Source: Ruminococcus flavefaciens (lineage in GTDB: Bacteria > Bacillota > Clostridia > Oscillospirales > Ruminococcaceae). From it: a stretch of 64,000 nt of DNA. A model generated the notes under the pieces. That model worked only from the letters and a program-made list of their open reading frames with translations, was not told the origin of the DNA and searched no databases. The position numbers and the translations under genes were made by a program. This document shows positions 56,879 to 64,000 of the stretch, one piece after another. Position 1 is the first letter of the stretch, and each line of letters opens with the position of its first letter. Where the stretch lies: positions 1-64,000 of the forward strand of contig SVNH01000001.1 in assembly GCA_015067005.1 (NCBI GenBank), given 5' to 3'.

Positions 56879-57004
56879 ATTCCGAAATATAAATGTGCGG
56901 GCCCTGTGCAACAAGACCTCGTGAACCATGTCAGGCGGGAGACCGAGCAGCATTAAGCGGTGTGTGTTGTGTGCCGCAGCAAGCCTGCACATTTATGTTC
57001 CGGA
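56879..57004 (+). ncRNA. ffs: Signal recognition particle RNA (4.5S type)
   Basis: The domain IV core is present: CAGG, CGG stem, GAGA tetraloop, CCG, AGCAG (56931-56950), the symmetric loop that binds Ffh. The flanks pair over a long distance: AAATGTGCGGG (56891-56901) with CCTGCACATTT (56984-56994), extended outward by TTCCG / CGGAA. Position upstream of dnaX is as in other Firmicutes. Mature ends are estimates. Confidence 0.9.
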
Positions 57005-57043
57005 ATTTTTGTTTTAGTTACGCTGATTTTTCGGGAGGTTACA

Positions 57044-57964
57044 ATGCTGCTATTTACAATATTGCTTAGAAGAACAAGGCGTGTTATGATCTGCATGAGA
57101 CGTGCGGCGATAAATGCTCTTGCTTTCAGTGCGGCAACGATGCTGCTTGTATTGATCTCGTATACGACATTTAAGGGCGAGCCGCTTTTCAGCGTCAGCA
57201 CAGCGCTTCTCCTGATGCTGGCTGTAATGGGCTCGGCATTTGTAGTATTCTTCTTCGTTGAAGTAGGAAAGTACGGAAAAAAGATATTTCACCGTTATGA
57301 TGAAGATATGATAGGCGGCGCTTTTACCGGGCTCGGAAAGAAATCACAGCGCTTCGAGAGCGGTCTGTGGACTCTTCATTCAGGAGACTTTGAAGCCGCT
57401 CTGAATATCTTTACAGAGCTCGATGCGAGTGATCTTGAATGCAGCCGCGAGGAACAGGGAGTTCTTTCATTTTACCGCGGACGTTGTTATCAGATAATGG
57501 GTATGTACCCTAATGCTGTTGTTAATTATGAAAAAGCTGAGGAATTCGGCTATTCACTGCCGGAGCTTCCCCTCTTCAAGGCAAGAAGCTGTGCTGCAAC
57601 AGGTGCTACGAACAAGGCAATAGAAATACTGAAAGGTATTATGGATACGGACCATAAATACAGCTGCCGTGCAAGATATGAGATCGGCTCGGTCTATATC
57701 AAACTCAACGACGGCGAAAATGCACTGAAATGGTTCAATGAGGCGATAGAACGCCGTGAATGCTATGCGGATGCGCTCGGAGGAGCTGCTCTTGCATATA
57801 CTATCATGAGAGATCTTCATAAGGGCGAGGAATATTTCCGCATGGCTCTTATCAATAACATAGAGGATCCGCATGGATTTACGACCTATTTTAAAAAGGT
57901 ACAGGCAGCTGTTATGCTGGAATCGCATCCCGGAAAGGAAGATACGGTATCACATAACGCTTAA
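57044..57964 (+). CDS. TPR-repeat membrane protein
   Basis: 306 aa. Two N-terminal membrane helices (about 22-44 and 52-75), then TPR-type repeats over residues 110-290 (DFEAALNIFTELDASDLECSREEQGVLSFYRGRCYQIMGMY, AVVNYEKAEEFGYSLPELPLFKARSCAATGATNKAIEIL, ALKWFNEAIERRECYADALGGAALAYT). Probably a cytoplasmic-facing scaffold. The ATG at 57044 has GGGAGG upstream; the frame is open earlier but only over the SRP RNA. It lies between ffs and dnaX, where no such gene is found in the standard cluster. Confidence 0.88.
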   Translation: MLLFTILLRRTRRVMICMRRAAINALAFSAATMLLVLISYTTFKGEPLFSVSTALLLMLAVMGSAFVVFFFVEVGKYGKKIFHRYDEDMIGGAFTGLGKKSQRFESGLWTLHSGDFEAALNIFTELDASDLECSREEQGVLSFYRGRCYQIMGMYPNAVVNYEKAEEFGYSLPELPLFKARSCAATGATNKAIEILKGIMDTDHKYSCRARYEIGSVYIKLNDGENALKWFNEAIERRECYADALGGAALAYTIMRDLHKGEEYFRMALINNIEDPHGFTTYFKKVQAAVMLESHPGKEDTVSHNA

Positions 57965-57987
57965 TATCAGGAAAGGGGTAGCTTTCG

Positions 57988-59589
57988 GTGTATAAGGCTC
58001 TATACCGCAAATGGCGTCCGCTGACATTCGATGATGTCATTTCACAGCAGCATACTACGGATACGCTGAAAAATCAGATAATCAGCGGCAAGACTGCTCA
58101 TGCTTATCTTTTTACCGGTTCACGCGGAACTGGTAAAACTACGTGTGCGCGTATACTTGCTAAAGCCGTGAACTGCCGCAATATGAAAAACGGCAACCCC
58201 TGCCTTGAATGTGATATATGCCGTGATGCGGATAACGGCTCGCTGACAGATATTGTCGAGATAGACGCTGCTTCAAACAACGGCGTTGACAATATCCGTG
58301 ATCTGCGCGAGGGTGCAGTCTATACCCCTGAGCGCGGCGCTTATAAGATATACATCATTGACGAGGTGCATATGCTCTCTCAGGGAGCGTTTAACGCACT
58401 TCTGAAAATTATGGAAGAACCGCCGCCGTATGTAAAGTTCATACTTGCTACAACGGAGATACATAAAGTTCCGGCAACTATCGCTTCACGCTGTCAGAGA
58501 TATGATTTCAGACGCATCAAAGCTGAGGATATTGCTGCAAGACTTAAATTCATAGCCGAACAGGAATCACTTACACTTACCGATGACGGTGCTGCACTTA
58601 TTGCAAAGCTTGCCGACGGAGGTATGCGAGATGCGGTATCGCTGCTCGATCAGTGTTCAGCCTGTGCAGAGGTAATAGATGCGGCTGCTGTTTCCGAAAC
58701 CGCCGGAATTGCCGGAAGAGATTACCTTTACGATATGCTTGATGCTATTGTTGATTCAGATACGGCAAAAGCTCTTGAGATAACAGGCTCGCTCTACGAT
58801 ATGTCCAAGGATCTCACAAGACTGTGTGAGGAACTGATAACGCAGTACAGGAACGTAATGCTGATGAAGGTGTCGCCGCAGAATGCCGATAAGCTTATCG
58901 TTTGTATGCCTGATGAGCTTGAAAGGCTGAAGGCTATCGCAGAGAGATCAGAACTGGATACGGTCATGGACAGGCTTGCTGTGCTTCAGGAGTGCCGCGA
59001 ACGCATGATGAAGGTAATGAACAAGAGAGTTGAGTTTGAGATGACTCTTATAAAACTCTGCGGAAATGTAAAAAATAACACTGTAACTATTGACAATTCT
59101 GAAATTTATGATAAAATAAAACAGTTAGAGGACAAGATCAGCAATGCTCCGGCGGAAGTAAGAAAAAAGCCGGAACAGGAGATACTTACCGCTAAGAATC
59201 CTGCACCCGATACAGAACCTGCACCGAGTGTGGATATTAAAAAGCTTCGTCCGGAAGACCTTAAACCATGCGAACGCTGGGATGAAGTCATGGAAGAGTT
59301 CAGAAAGGTGAATCCTGCTGTTGCAGGAAGTCTCGACGGCTCATTTGCCGCTACTGCCGGTAATATCATATTTATAACCTCGCAGAACAGGTTCTTTATA
59401 ACGCTGTTCAAAACAAAGGAAAATGCAGTTTCTCTCAGTGAGACGATAACACGTATACTTGGGCAGAGATATATCATCAGAGCTAAGTGCGCTACGACAG
59501 TCGATCAGCAGAGAAATATGGCTGAGGAGCTTATCAGAAAGGCTCAGGCAAATAATATCGAAACTGCTGTTGAAAGCAGTCAGGGCTAA
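57988..59589 (+). CDS. dnaX: DNA polymerase III subunits gamma and tau
   Basis: 533 aa. Clamp-loader ATPase. YKALYRKWRPLTFDDVISQQH start, Walker A GSRGTGKTTCARILAKA, zinc cysteines (CRNMKNGNPCLECDICRD), DEVHMLSQGAFNALLKIMEEPP and the SRC arginine-finger motif (ASRCQRYDF). A short tau-type tail follows (about 370-533). GTG start with AAAGGGG upstream. No obvious programmed frameshift heptamer was sought beyond a glance. Confidence 0.96.
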   Translation: MYKALYRKWRPLTFDDVISQQHTTDTLKNQIISGKTAHAYLFTGSRGTGKTTCARILAKAVNCRNMKNGNPCLECDICRDADNGSLTDIVEIDAASNNGVDNIRDLREGAVYTPERGAYKIYIIDEVHMLSQGAFNALLKIMEEPPPYVKFILATTEIHKVPATIASRCQRYDFRRIKAEDIAARLKFIAEQESLTLTDDGAALIAKLADGGMRDAVSLLDQCSACAEVIDAAAVSETAGIAGRDYLYDMLDAIVDSDTAKALEITGSLYDMSKDLTRLCEELITQYRNVMLMKVSPQNADKLIVCMPDELERLKAIAERSELDTVMDRLAVLQECRERMMKVMNKRVEFEMTLIKLCGNVKNNTVTIDNSEIYDKIKQLEDKISNAPAEVRKKPEQEILTAKNPAPDTEPAPSVDIKKLRPEDLKPCERWDEVMEEFRKVNPAVAGSLDGSFAATAGNIIFITSQNRFFITLFKTKENAVSLSETITRILGQRYIIRAKCATTVDQQRNMAEELIRKAQANNIETAVESSQG

Positions 59590-59651
59590 TGTTGAAAAAG
59601 CGTGAAATCGCTTTTATAATACTAAATATTCATTCTAAAGGAGAATTTGAA

Positions 59652-59999
59652 ATGAAAGCAAGAATACCAAAGAATATGGGCGGCGGCGCTCAGAACATGA
59701 ATTCAATGATCAAGCAGGCACAGAAAATGCAGGATCAGATAACTGAACTCCAGGAAGACATCGAGGGAAGAGATTTCTCAGCAGTTGTCGGCGGCGGTGC
59801 AGTAGAAGTCGTAGTAACAGGCAAGAAGACTATCAAGTCTCTTACTATCAAGCCTGAGGTCGTTGACCCTGAGGATATCGAGATGCTTCAGGATCTCATC
59901 ATCAGTGCTGTAAATGAGGCTGTCAACAATGTTGAGTCTACAACAGAATCTGAAATGAGCAAGATCACCGGAGGAGTTTCTCTCCCAGGTCTGTTTTAA
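59652..59999 (+). CDS. ybaB: YbaB/EbfC nucleoid-associated protein
   Basis: 115 aa, small DNA-binding protein. MNSMIKQAQKMQDQITELQEDIEGRDFSAVVGGGAVEVVVTGKK and DPEDIEMLQDLIISAVNEAV are the family pattern. AAAGGAG precedes the ATG. Located between dnaX and recR as in most bacteria. Confidence 0.96.
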   Translation: MKARIPKNMGGGAQNMNSMIKQAQKMQDQITELQEDIEGRDFSAVVGGGAVEVVVTGKKTIKSLTIKPEVVDPEDIEMLQDLIISAVNEAVNNVESTTESEMSKITGGVSLPGLF

Positions 60000-60005
60000 G
60001 GTGTA

Positions 60006-60608
60006 ATGGCTGATCATAATGCTCTTCCGCTGGTCATACTTGCGGAAAAGTTTGCTGCGCTTCCGGGGATCGGTATGAAGTCCGCCCAGAGGCTGGCTTA
60101 TCACGTTATGTCTATGGATGAAGCCGCTGTTGAGGATTTCGCTAAGGCACTTATTGATGCTAAGAAGAATGTTCGCTGCTGTAAGTGCTGTCAGAATCTT
60201 ACTGAAAGGGAGATATGTCCTATTTGCAGCGACGATGAGCGGGATAAGAGCGTTATATGTGTTGTTGAGAGCCCGAAGGACGTTACTGCTTTTGAACGTA
60301 CACGGGAATATAACGGCGTTTATCATGTTCTTCATGGACTGCTCTCTCCTATGGACGGCATCACTCCCGATAAACTGCGCTTCAAAGAATTGCTTGAACG
60401 TATTGCTCAGGGCGGCGTCAAGGAAGTGATCATGGCTACCAATCCTACTGTTGAGGGCGATGCTACCGCTATGTATGCTGCTGGTTTGCTTAAACCTCTC
60501 GGCGTTAAAGTTACAAGGCTTGCCTTTGGGTTGCCTGTCGGCGGTATCCTTGAATACGCTGATGAAGTCACGTTGTTTAAGGCTCTTGAAAACAGAAATG
60601 ATATGTAA
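60006..60608 (+). CDS. recR: Recombination protein RecR
   Basis: 200 aa, acts with RecF/RecO in gap repair. Helix-hairpin-helix (FAALPGIGMKSAQRLAYHV), zinc finger CCKCCQNLTEREICPIC, and the Toprim domain (VICVVESPKDVTAFE). Standard length. Six bases after ybaB. Confidence 0.97.
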   Translation: MADHNALPLVILAEKFAALPGIGMKSAQRLAYHVMSMDEAAVEDFAKALIDAKKNVRCCKCCQNLTEREICPICSDDERDKSVICVVESPKDVTAFERTREYNGVYHVLHGLLSPMDGITPDKLRFKELLERIAQGGVKEVIMATNPTVEGDATAMYAAGLLKPLGVKVTRLAFGLPVGGILEYADEVTLFKALENRNDM

Positions 60609-60611
60609 TAT

Positions 60612-60641
60612 GAAAGACTGTCCTGAGGGACGGTCTTTCAC
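60612..60641 (+). terminator. Terminator of the dnaX-ybaB-recR transcript
   Basis: GAAAGACTGTCC / GGACGGTCTTTC stem with a TGAG loop; followed by ACTTTCT. Confidence 0.75.
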
Positions 60642-60671
60642 TTTCTATTATTATGTTTTGAAGTCTGCTAC

Positions 60672-60700
60672 TTGACATTGCAGCTCTTTTAGTGTATAAT
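60672..60700 (+). promoter_or_regulatory. Consensus tRNA promoter
   Basis: TTGACA, 17 bases, TATAAT, upstream of both the broken and the intact tRNA-Thr. Confidence 0.9.
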
Positions 60701-60728
60701 TATTATATTGTATTTGATTCTATATGCT

Positions 60729-60776
60729 GCTTGTGTAGCACAGTTGGTAGTGCAGCTCATTCGTAATGAGCAGGTC
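60729..60776 (+). pseudogene. Partial tRNA-Thr duplicate
   Basis: 44 bases (60733-60776) are identical to the D arm, anticodon arm (CGT) and variable-region start of the intact tRNA at 60835. The T arm and acceptor 3' strand are missing, so it cannot fold as a tRNA. Confidence 0.85.
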
Positions 60777-60834
60777 TCGGACTGATTATAAAGCGACAGC
60801 TGTGCAGCACCTTACAAATTCAAAAATTTAATAT

Positions 60835-60910
60835 GCTAGTGTAGCACAGTTGGTAGTGCAGCTCATTCGTAATGAGCAGGTCGCCCGTTCGAGTCGGGTC
60901 ACTAGCTCCA
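60835..60910 (+). tRNA. tRNA-Thr (anticodon CGT)
   Basis: 76 nt with encoded CCA. Acceptor GCTAGTG / CACTAGC, anticodon stem GCTCA / TGAGC with loop TTCGTAA (anticodon CGT, reads ACG), T arm with GTTCGAGTC. Confidence 0.97.
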
Positions 60911-60915
60911 ATTAT

Positions 60916-60948
60916 AAACCGCTTAGAATAGCCTTCTAAGCGGTTTTT
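60916..60948 (+). terminator. Terminator after tRNA-Thr
   Basis: Perfect 13-bp stem AAACCGCTTAGAA / TTCTAAGCGGTTT followed by TT and a short loop inside. Confidence 0.92.
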
Positions 60949-61030
60949 GCTTTGCCTCCCTTTCATTTTGACCTTGGATTGCTTATAAAACGACCGTTGA
61001 TAATAATTCACATATATTCAACGTCATCTA

Positions 61031-61059
61031 TTGATTAATTGTGCGAAATATGGTATAAT
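61031..61059 (+). promoter_or_regulatory. Promoter of the TIR-domain gene
   Basis: TTGATT, 17 bases, TATAAT; about 150-base leader to the gene, with no strong structure seen. Confidence 0.65.
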
Positions 61060-61218
61060 TGTTATAAAAACAGAGCTACTATAAAACTAATATTCAGTAG
61101 ATATAATATGTGACCTTTGTGACGGAATAAAAAGGTTTCAAGAAAAGCATTTTATGAATTTGTAGAAGGTTACATATGTCGTTCATCACTATTTATTATG
61201 CCGGATTGGAGAAATATT

Positions 61219-62040
61219 ATGGATATAAAAATTATCGAGTTAAACGAAATAATAGAAGTGTGCGAAAACTTGGTTCAAAAAATACGTTTATATGGCGAAG
61301 CTCAAACTGGCGATGAATTATATGAAAGATATAAGTTGCTTGTAAAAGAATTTTACAAAAAGTACGATTTGAGTCACACTACCTCAAATCAAATGGCTTC
61401 TGTACTAAAGACCATTAACGATTATCACTGGGAAGGTAGAACATACACTGTAAATATATTAGAAGCAAATATAATTCTAAAAGCAGTAATATGTTTAAAA
61501 GAATTGCTATTTCCAGGTTTGTTTGAAAAAATATTTATAAGTCATAGAGAAAAAGATAAAGATCAAATCGCTGCCCTAATGGAATTATTATATGCCATAG
61601 GTATACCACGTCCAAGTCAAGGAGAAGACGGTTGTATTTTTTGTTCTTCACATCCAGATGCGTATATTGAAAACGGCAGAATGATTGACGATGAGATTTT
61701 GAAGCAATTCCATAGCAAACAAAACGTATTTTTCATTTTATGGTATACTGATAACTATTTTGAAAGTCAGGCTTGTTTAAATGAAATGGGTGCTGTATGG
61801 GCAATGAAAAAGACTTATCAGGAAATATTGATGCCTGGATTTGATAGGAATAAAATAGGCGGATTACTTCCTAAAGAAAAAATAGATTTCAAAGCTAACG
61901 ACAAATTTCGACTTAATACATTTAAATCTCAGATTGAGCAGATGTTTAACTTGCAACCATTAAAACAGAACGCTTGGGAGATCGCAAGGGATGCATTCAT
62001 TAATAAAATTGATAAACTAGCAATAAATAAACAGAGTTAA
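61219..62040 (+). CDS. TIR-domain protein (putative NADase / defence effector)
   Basis: 273 aa. Residues 1-95 are helical and unassigned. Residues 101-240 fit a bacterial TIR domain: FEKIFISHR (103-110), DGCIFCSSHPDAYIENGRMIDDEI, VFFILWYTDNYFESQACLNEMGAVWAMKK with Glu189 in the position of the catalytic NADase glutamate, and a late PGFDRNKIGGLLP segment. TIR enzymes cleave NAD+ or make signalling nucleotides in anti-phage systems such as Thoeris; no ThsA-like partner is visible. Codon use is AT-rich, unlike the genes before the tRNA. GGAG precedes the ATG. Confidence 0.85.
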   Translation: MDIKIIELNEIIEVCENLVQKIRLYGEAQTGDELYERYKLLVKEFYKKYDLSHTTSNQMASVLKTINDYHWEGRTYTVNILEANIILKAVICLKELLFPGLFEKIFISHREKDKDQIAALMELLYAIGIPRPSQGEDGCIFCSSHPDAYIENGRMIDDEILKQFHSKQNVFFILWYTDNYFESQACLNEMGAVWAMKKTYQEILMPGFDRNKIGGLLPKEKIDFKANDKFRLNTFKSQIEQMFNLQPLKQNAWEIARDAFINKIDKLAINKQS

Positions 62041-62077
62041 TTTGATAAGCAGTTGCAATGATTAGGAGGCGATATAT

Positions 62078-62293
62078 ATGTTACAATTAATCAATCAACC
62101 GTTTGACGGTCAATTAGGAAACATTCTTATAGATAAGCTTTCTGAAGATAAATACAAAGCTTTTGTTATTGTATCAGCTTTTGCGAAAAATAGTGGCGTT
62201 CTTAGACTAAAAGATTCTATAAAGGAGTTCCGCGATAAAAGCAGTAAAATACAAGCCTTCATTGGAATTGACGCACACGGAACTTCTTATTGA
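62078..62293 (+). pseudogene. Truncated PLD-type protein, N-terminal part
   Basis: 71 aa. LINQPFDGQLGNILIDKL and AFVIVSAFAKNSGVLRLKDSIKEFRDK...AFIGIDAHGTSY match the first part of phospholipase D-like proteins that accompany helicases or restriction genes; the HxK motifs would lie farther on. It ends abruptly and runs into another gene's tail. AGGAGG precedes the ATG, so the fragment may still be translated. Confidence 0.75.
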
Positions 62294-62507
62294 GATAGAC
62301 TTCCTGATTCCCAACAACAGCAAGCTTAAATACAAGATGTTCCCGATAGAGGTCAAGTCAGGCAAGAAATATTCGACAGGGGCGCTCAAACGCTACAATG
62401 AGAAGTTTAAGGTTCGGATAGGCGAGTGCTATGTGATACACCCACGTACTTTCAGCTTCAAGGAGGACATTGTTTGCATACCGTCTTATATGATGCTTTG
62501 CTTATAA
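62283..62507 (+). pseudogene. C-terminal fragment of a DUF4143 AAA ATPase
   Basis: About 74 codons to the TAA. EIDFLIPNN, PIEVKSGKKYSTGALKRYNEKF, YVIHPRTFSFKEDIVCIPSYMM match the C-terminus of AAA_14/DUF4143 ATP-binding proteins. The first 300 residues are missing. Base use is more GC-rich than the flanking genes. Confidence 0.75.
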
Positions 62508-62521
62508 CAAAAACACTGAGC

Positions 62522-62551
62522 CCTCGCAAATTTGCACTGTGAGGTTTTTTT
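62522..62551 (+). terminator. Terminator of the DUF4143 remnant
   Basis: CCTCGCA / TGTGAGG stem (one G-U pair) with a 9-base loop, followed by seven Ts. Confidence 0.75.
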
Positions 62552-62567
62552 ATTAATAAGTTATCCA

Positions 62568-63329
62568 CTATGATAGAGCTATGTTATCATTCATGGATAT
62601 CATCTTTGATATTTCATCCAATCCTATAAATAGAACTTTTTTACTTCCTAACCGAGCTAAAAATCGCAGAGTACCCTTAAATCCCAAATCAAAGTATTGT
62701 GGAACAATTACTGCTATAACTTGGCAACGGCAATCTGATAAACCTTGTTCAACAAATTGTCTTATCATTTCCTCTCCTTCACGAGAGGTAGATAATAGAT
62801 GCTGTGATATTAATTCTTCAGTAGTTTTGTTGCTGTTTTTCTTGTGTAGCGAATTTTTCTTTATTATTCCTTTGAATTCCAAGTAGGTGTTTCCAACTTG
62901 AAGTTGCCCGGATACATCGCCATACTCATAACCACTATGAGGTTGAGGGCGATACCCTGATATTAACCCCCAGAATAGTTTAGGTAAACATACTTGATTG
63001 TTATTCTGAATACAATTATTAATCTCTTTATTTGTACAGCTCTTTGAACATTTTTCGTTTAATCTAACAGCAAATGATTGACATTTCATTAAGTCTTTGC
63101 TTTGTGGATATTGAAACTCTTTAATACTGTCAAAATCAACTTCGATTTCTGTATCAACTTCAATCTTTTTACACTGCAATAATAGTGTATCTTCCATTAT
63201 ACACATATTTATACTTGCTTGCTGCCCTTGAAAAGCCAATTTGTAATTCCGTTGAATCTCTGATATAAAACGTCCTGTTGGAATATACCAATTAATTTGT
63301 TTGCATTTTTTATGACCTTCCCCACACAT
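62568..63329 (-). CDS. Nuclease-like protein, unknown (possibly 5'-truncated)
   Basis: 253 aa, AT-rich codons. I do not recognise the family. A possible PD-(D/E)xK core is GDVSGQLQVGNTYLEFKG (D, then ExK), followed by helical LISQHLLSTSREGEEMIRQFVEQGL and a Rossmann-like VIAVIVPQYFDLGFKG...KVLFIGLDEI. That would fit a restriction-type endonuclease. ATG at 63329 has only a weak site; the longer frame starting at 63436 joins this one if one A is added to the A6 run at 63306-63311, giving a 289-aa protein. It faces the divergent XRE regulator. Confidence 0.6.
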   Translation of the reverse strand: MCGEGHKKCKQINWYIPTGRFISEIQRNYKLAFQGQQASINMCIMEDTLLLQCKKIEVDTEIEVDFDSIKEFQYPQSKDLMKCQSFAVRLNEKCSKSCTNKEINNCIQNNNQVCLPKLFWGLISGYRPQPHSGYEYGDVSGQLQVGNTYLEFKGIIKKNSLHKKNSNKTTEELISQHLLSTSREGEEMIRQFVEQGLSDCRCQVIAVIVPQYFDLGFKGTLRFLARLGSKKVLFIGLDEISKMISMNDNIALS

Positions 63330-63436
63330 AATATCTTCTCGCGGAGCTTTGCTTTTATCTCGGGATATGGAGGTTCATTTTCATTTTTGCAGACGAGGCT
63401 CAGTTCCTCGCCTGTTGATATTATTGTACACGTCAA
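63312..63436 (-). other. Probable out-of-frame 5' end of the nuclease-like gene
   Basis: From TTG at 63436 (GGAAGGTGAG upstream) the frame reads GEELSLVCKNENEPPYPEIKA and continues to the A6 run, where it falls out of register with the 253-aa frame. It overlaps 17 bases of the latter's predicted start. Confidence 0.5.
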
Positions 63437-63488
63437 TTTAACTCACCTTCCTGTTTTATTTCTCCTATTATATCATTATTATACAATA

Positions 63489-63516
63489 TACGCAAGTGCG
63501 TACACGCAGAAGCGTA
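63489..63516. promoter_or_regulatory. Two operator-like inverted repeats
   Basis: TACGCAAGTGCGTA (63489-63502) is a 14-bp palindrome with two central bases unpaired; next to it ACGC-AGAA-GCGT (63504-63515). They lie between the divergent nuclease-like gene and XRE gene and cover the -35 regions of both TATAAT boxes. Confidence 0.55.
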
Positions 63517-63559
63517 ATAATTTGTATAATATAAGAAATAATAGTTGGTGGTGAGAAAT

Positions 63560-63805
63560 GTGTCAGTTGTAAAGGAAGCTGTTGTTCAGAGACTAAAGAG
63601 CATATGTAAAGACAGAGGGATAGCTGCAAATGAACTGGCAAATCTCTCAGGTGTGACACCGTCAACGGTTTACAGTCTCCTTAATCCTGAACGTAAAAAT
63701 GCTTCTATAACTACGATAAAAATTCTATGTGACGGATTAGATATGACTTTAGGCGAGTTTTTCAGTTCGCCCGAGTTTGATGACCTTGAACAGGAAATAA
63801 AATAA
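63560..63805 (+). CDS. XRE-family transcriptional regulator
   Basis: 81 aa. Single helix-turn-helix domain (LKSICKDRGIAANELANLSGVTPSTVYSLLNPERKNASITTIKILCDGLDMTLGEFF). GTG start at 63560 with GGTGGTGAG upstream. Size and divergent placement match control proteins of restriction systems or small phage/antitoxin regulators. Confidence 0.9.
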   Translation: MSVVKEAVVQRLKSICKDRGIAANELANLSGVTPSTVYSLLNPERKNASITTIKILCDGLDMTLGEFFSSPEFDDLEQEIK

Positions 63806-63806
63806 C

Positions 63807-63850
63807 AATATCCCTGTGATCAGAACGATTTTATGTCTGATTACAGGGAT
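63807..63850 (+). terminator. Terminator of the XRE gene
   Basis: ATCCCTGTGATCAGA pairs with TCTGATTACAGGGAT (15 bp, one G-U), followed by TCTTCATTT. Confidence 0.75.
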
Positions 63851-64000
63851 TCTTCATTTATAACACCGGATTAGCAATTATTTCTGCACCTGACCATTGC
63901 TTTATTGAAGATAAAATGGTAGAATATAATTGAAAAAAATAATGCTATAGAATCAAACATAATGTAAAAACAATGAAAGTTGGAACTGCAATGAGCAACA

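Noticed and set aside
63973..64000. Start of a further plus-strand gene at the window edge
   Set aside because: ATGs at 63973 and 63991 exist, but too little sequence remains and no strong ribosome site is seen.

Overview
The window reads as chromosome of a low-to-mid GC Gram-positive anaerobe of the Ruminococcus type (Oscillospiraceae). The best clues are a secreted GH5 glycanase ending in a dockerin, which is how cellulosomal ruminococci such as R. flavefaciens build fibre-degrading enzymes, together with an hrcA-grpE-dnaK-dnaJ heat-shock operon under a perfect CIRCE element, an ffs-dnaX-ybaB-recR cluster, HPr with the regulatory serine, and strong Shine-Dalgarno sites in front of almost every gene. 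The species is an inference; no rRNA is present.

Layout. 0.1-6.9 kb, minus strand: a zinc-ribbon DUF805 protein, phosphatidylserine decarboxylase, two 2-hydroxyacyl-CoA dehydratase/activase-type proteins, and two small unknown proteins. 7-12 kb, minus: hrcA-grpE-dnaK-dnaJ. 12.3-15.2 kb, plus: glycyl-tRNA synthetase and a SleB-like cell wall hydrolase with a WalR-type box upstream. 15.4-24.3 kb, plus: a polysaccharide cluster (priming glycosyl-1-phosphate transferase, ManC, Gmd, two GT4 glycosyltransferases, a GDP-6-deoxymannose reductase, two paralogous small membrane proteins, a lipoprotein) that should make GDP-D-rhamnose and load it onto a lipid-linked glycan. 24.5-31.2 kb: an F1F0-ATP synthase operon in which delta is fused to alpha and a flavin-binding PNPOx-like gene lies between gamma and beta. 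31.4-33.8 kb: secDF. 34-38.7 kb: alpha/beta hydrolase, membrane-anchored MurF-like ligase, Ddl and a small membrane protein, with a three-copy 114-bp tandem repeat between murF and ddl. 38.8-43.1 kb: acetyltransferase, LysR regulator, NfnAB-like transhydrogenase. 43.3-48.4 kb: the GH5-dockerin enzyme facing a two-component system whose sensor has a long Pro/Thr/Ser-rich extracellular stalk and a tryptophan-rich patch. 48.7-56.7 kb: small unknown genes, a candidate untranslated transcript, an exonuclease lacking a normal start codon, SpoIVB, HPr, and trmD-rimM-purB. 56.8-60.6 kb: SRP RNA, a TPR membrane protein, dnaX, ybaB, recR.

The last 3.4 kb, beyond tRNA-Thr(CGT) and a broken partial copy of it, are different: AT-rich and patchy, with a TIR-domain gene, a truncated PLD-type gene joined to the tail of a DUF4143 ATPase, a nuclease-like gene apparently interrupted at an A6 run, and a divergent XRE regulator with two operator-like inverted repeats. 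This looks like a decaying or rearranged defence/mobile region downstream of a tRNA.

The most notable observations are the delta-alpha ATP synthase fusion with its embedded PNPOx gene, the aromatic-rich sensor kinase beside the cellulase, the 114-bp tandem repeat with a shortened copy 9 kb away, and the tRNA-adjacent TIR/nuclease region. All functional statements come from sequence reading and family knowledge; no database search was possible.
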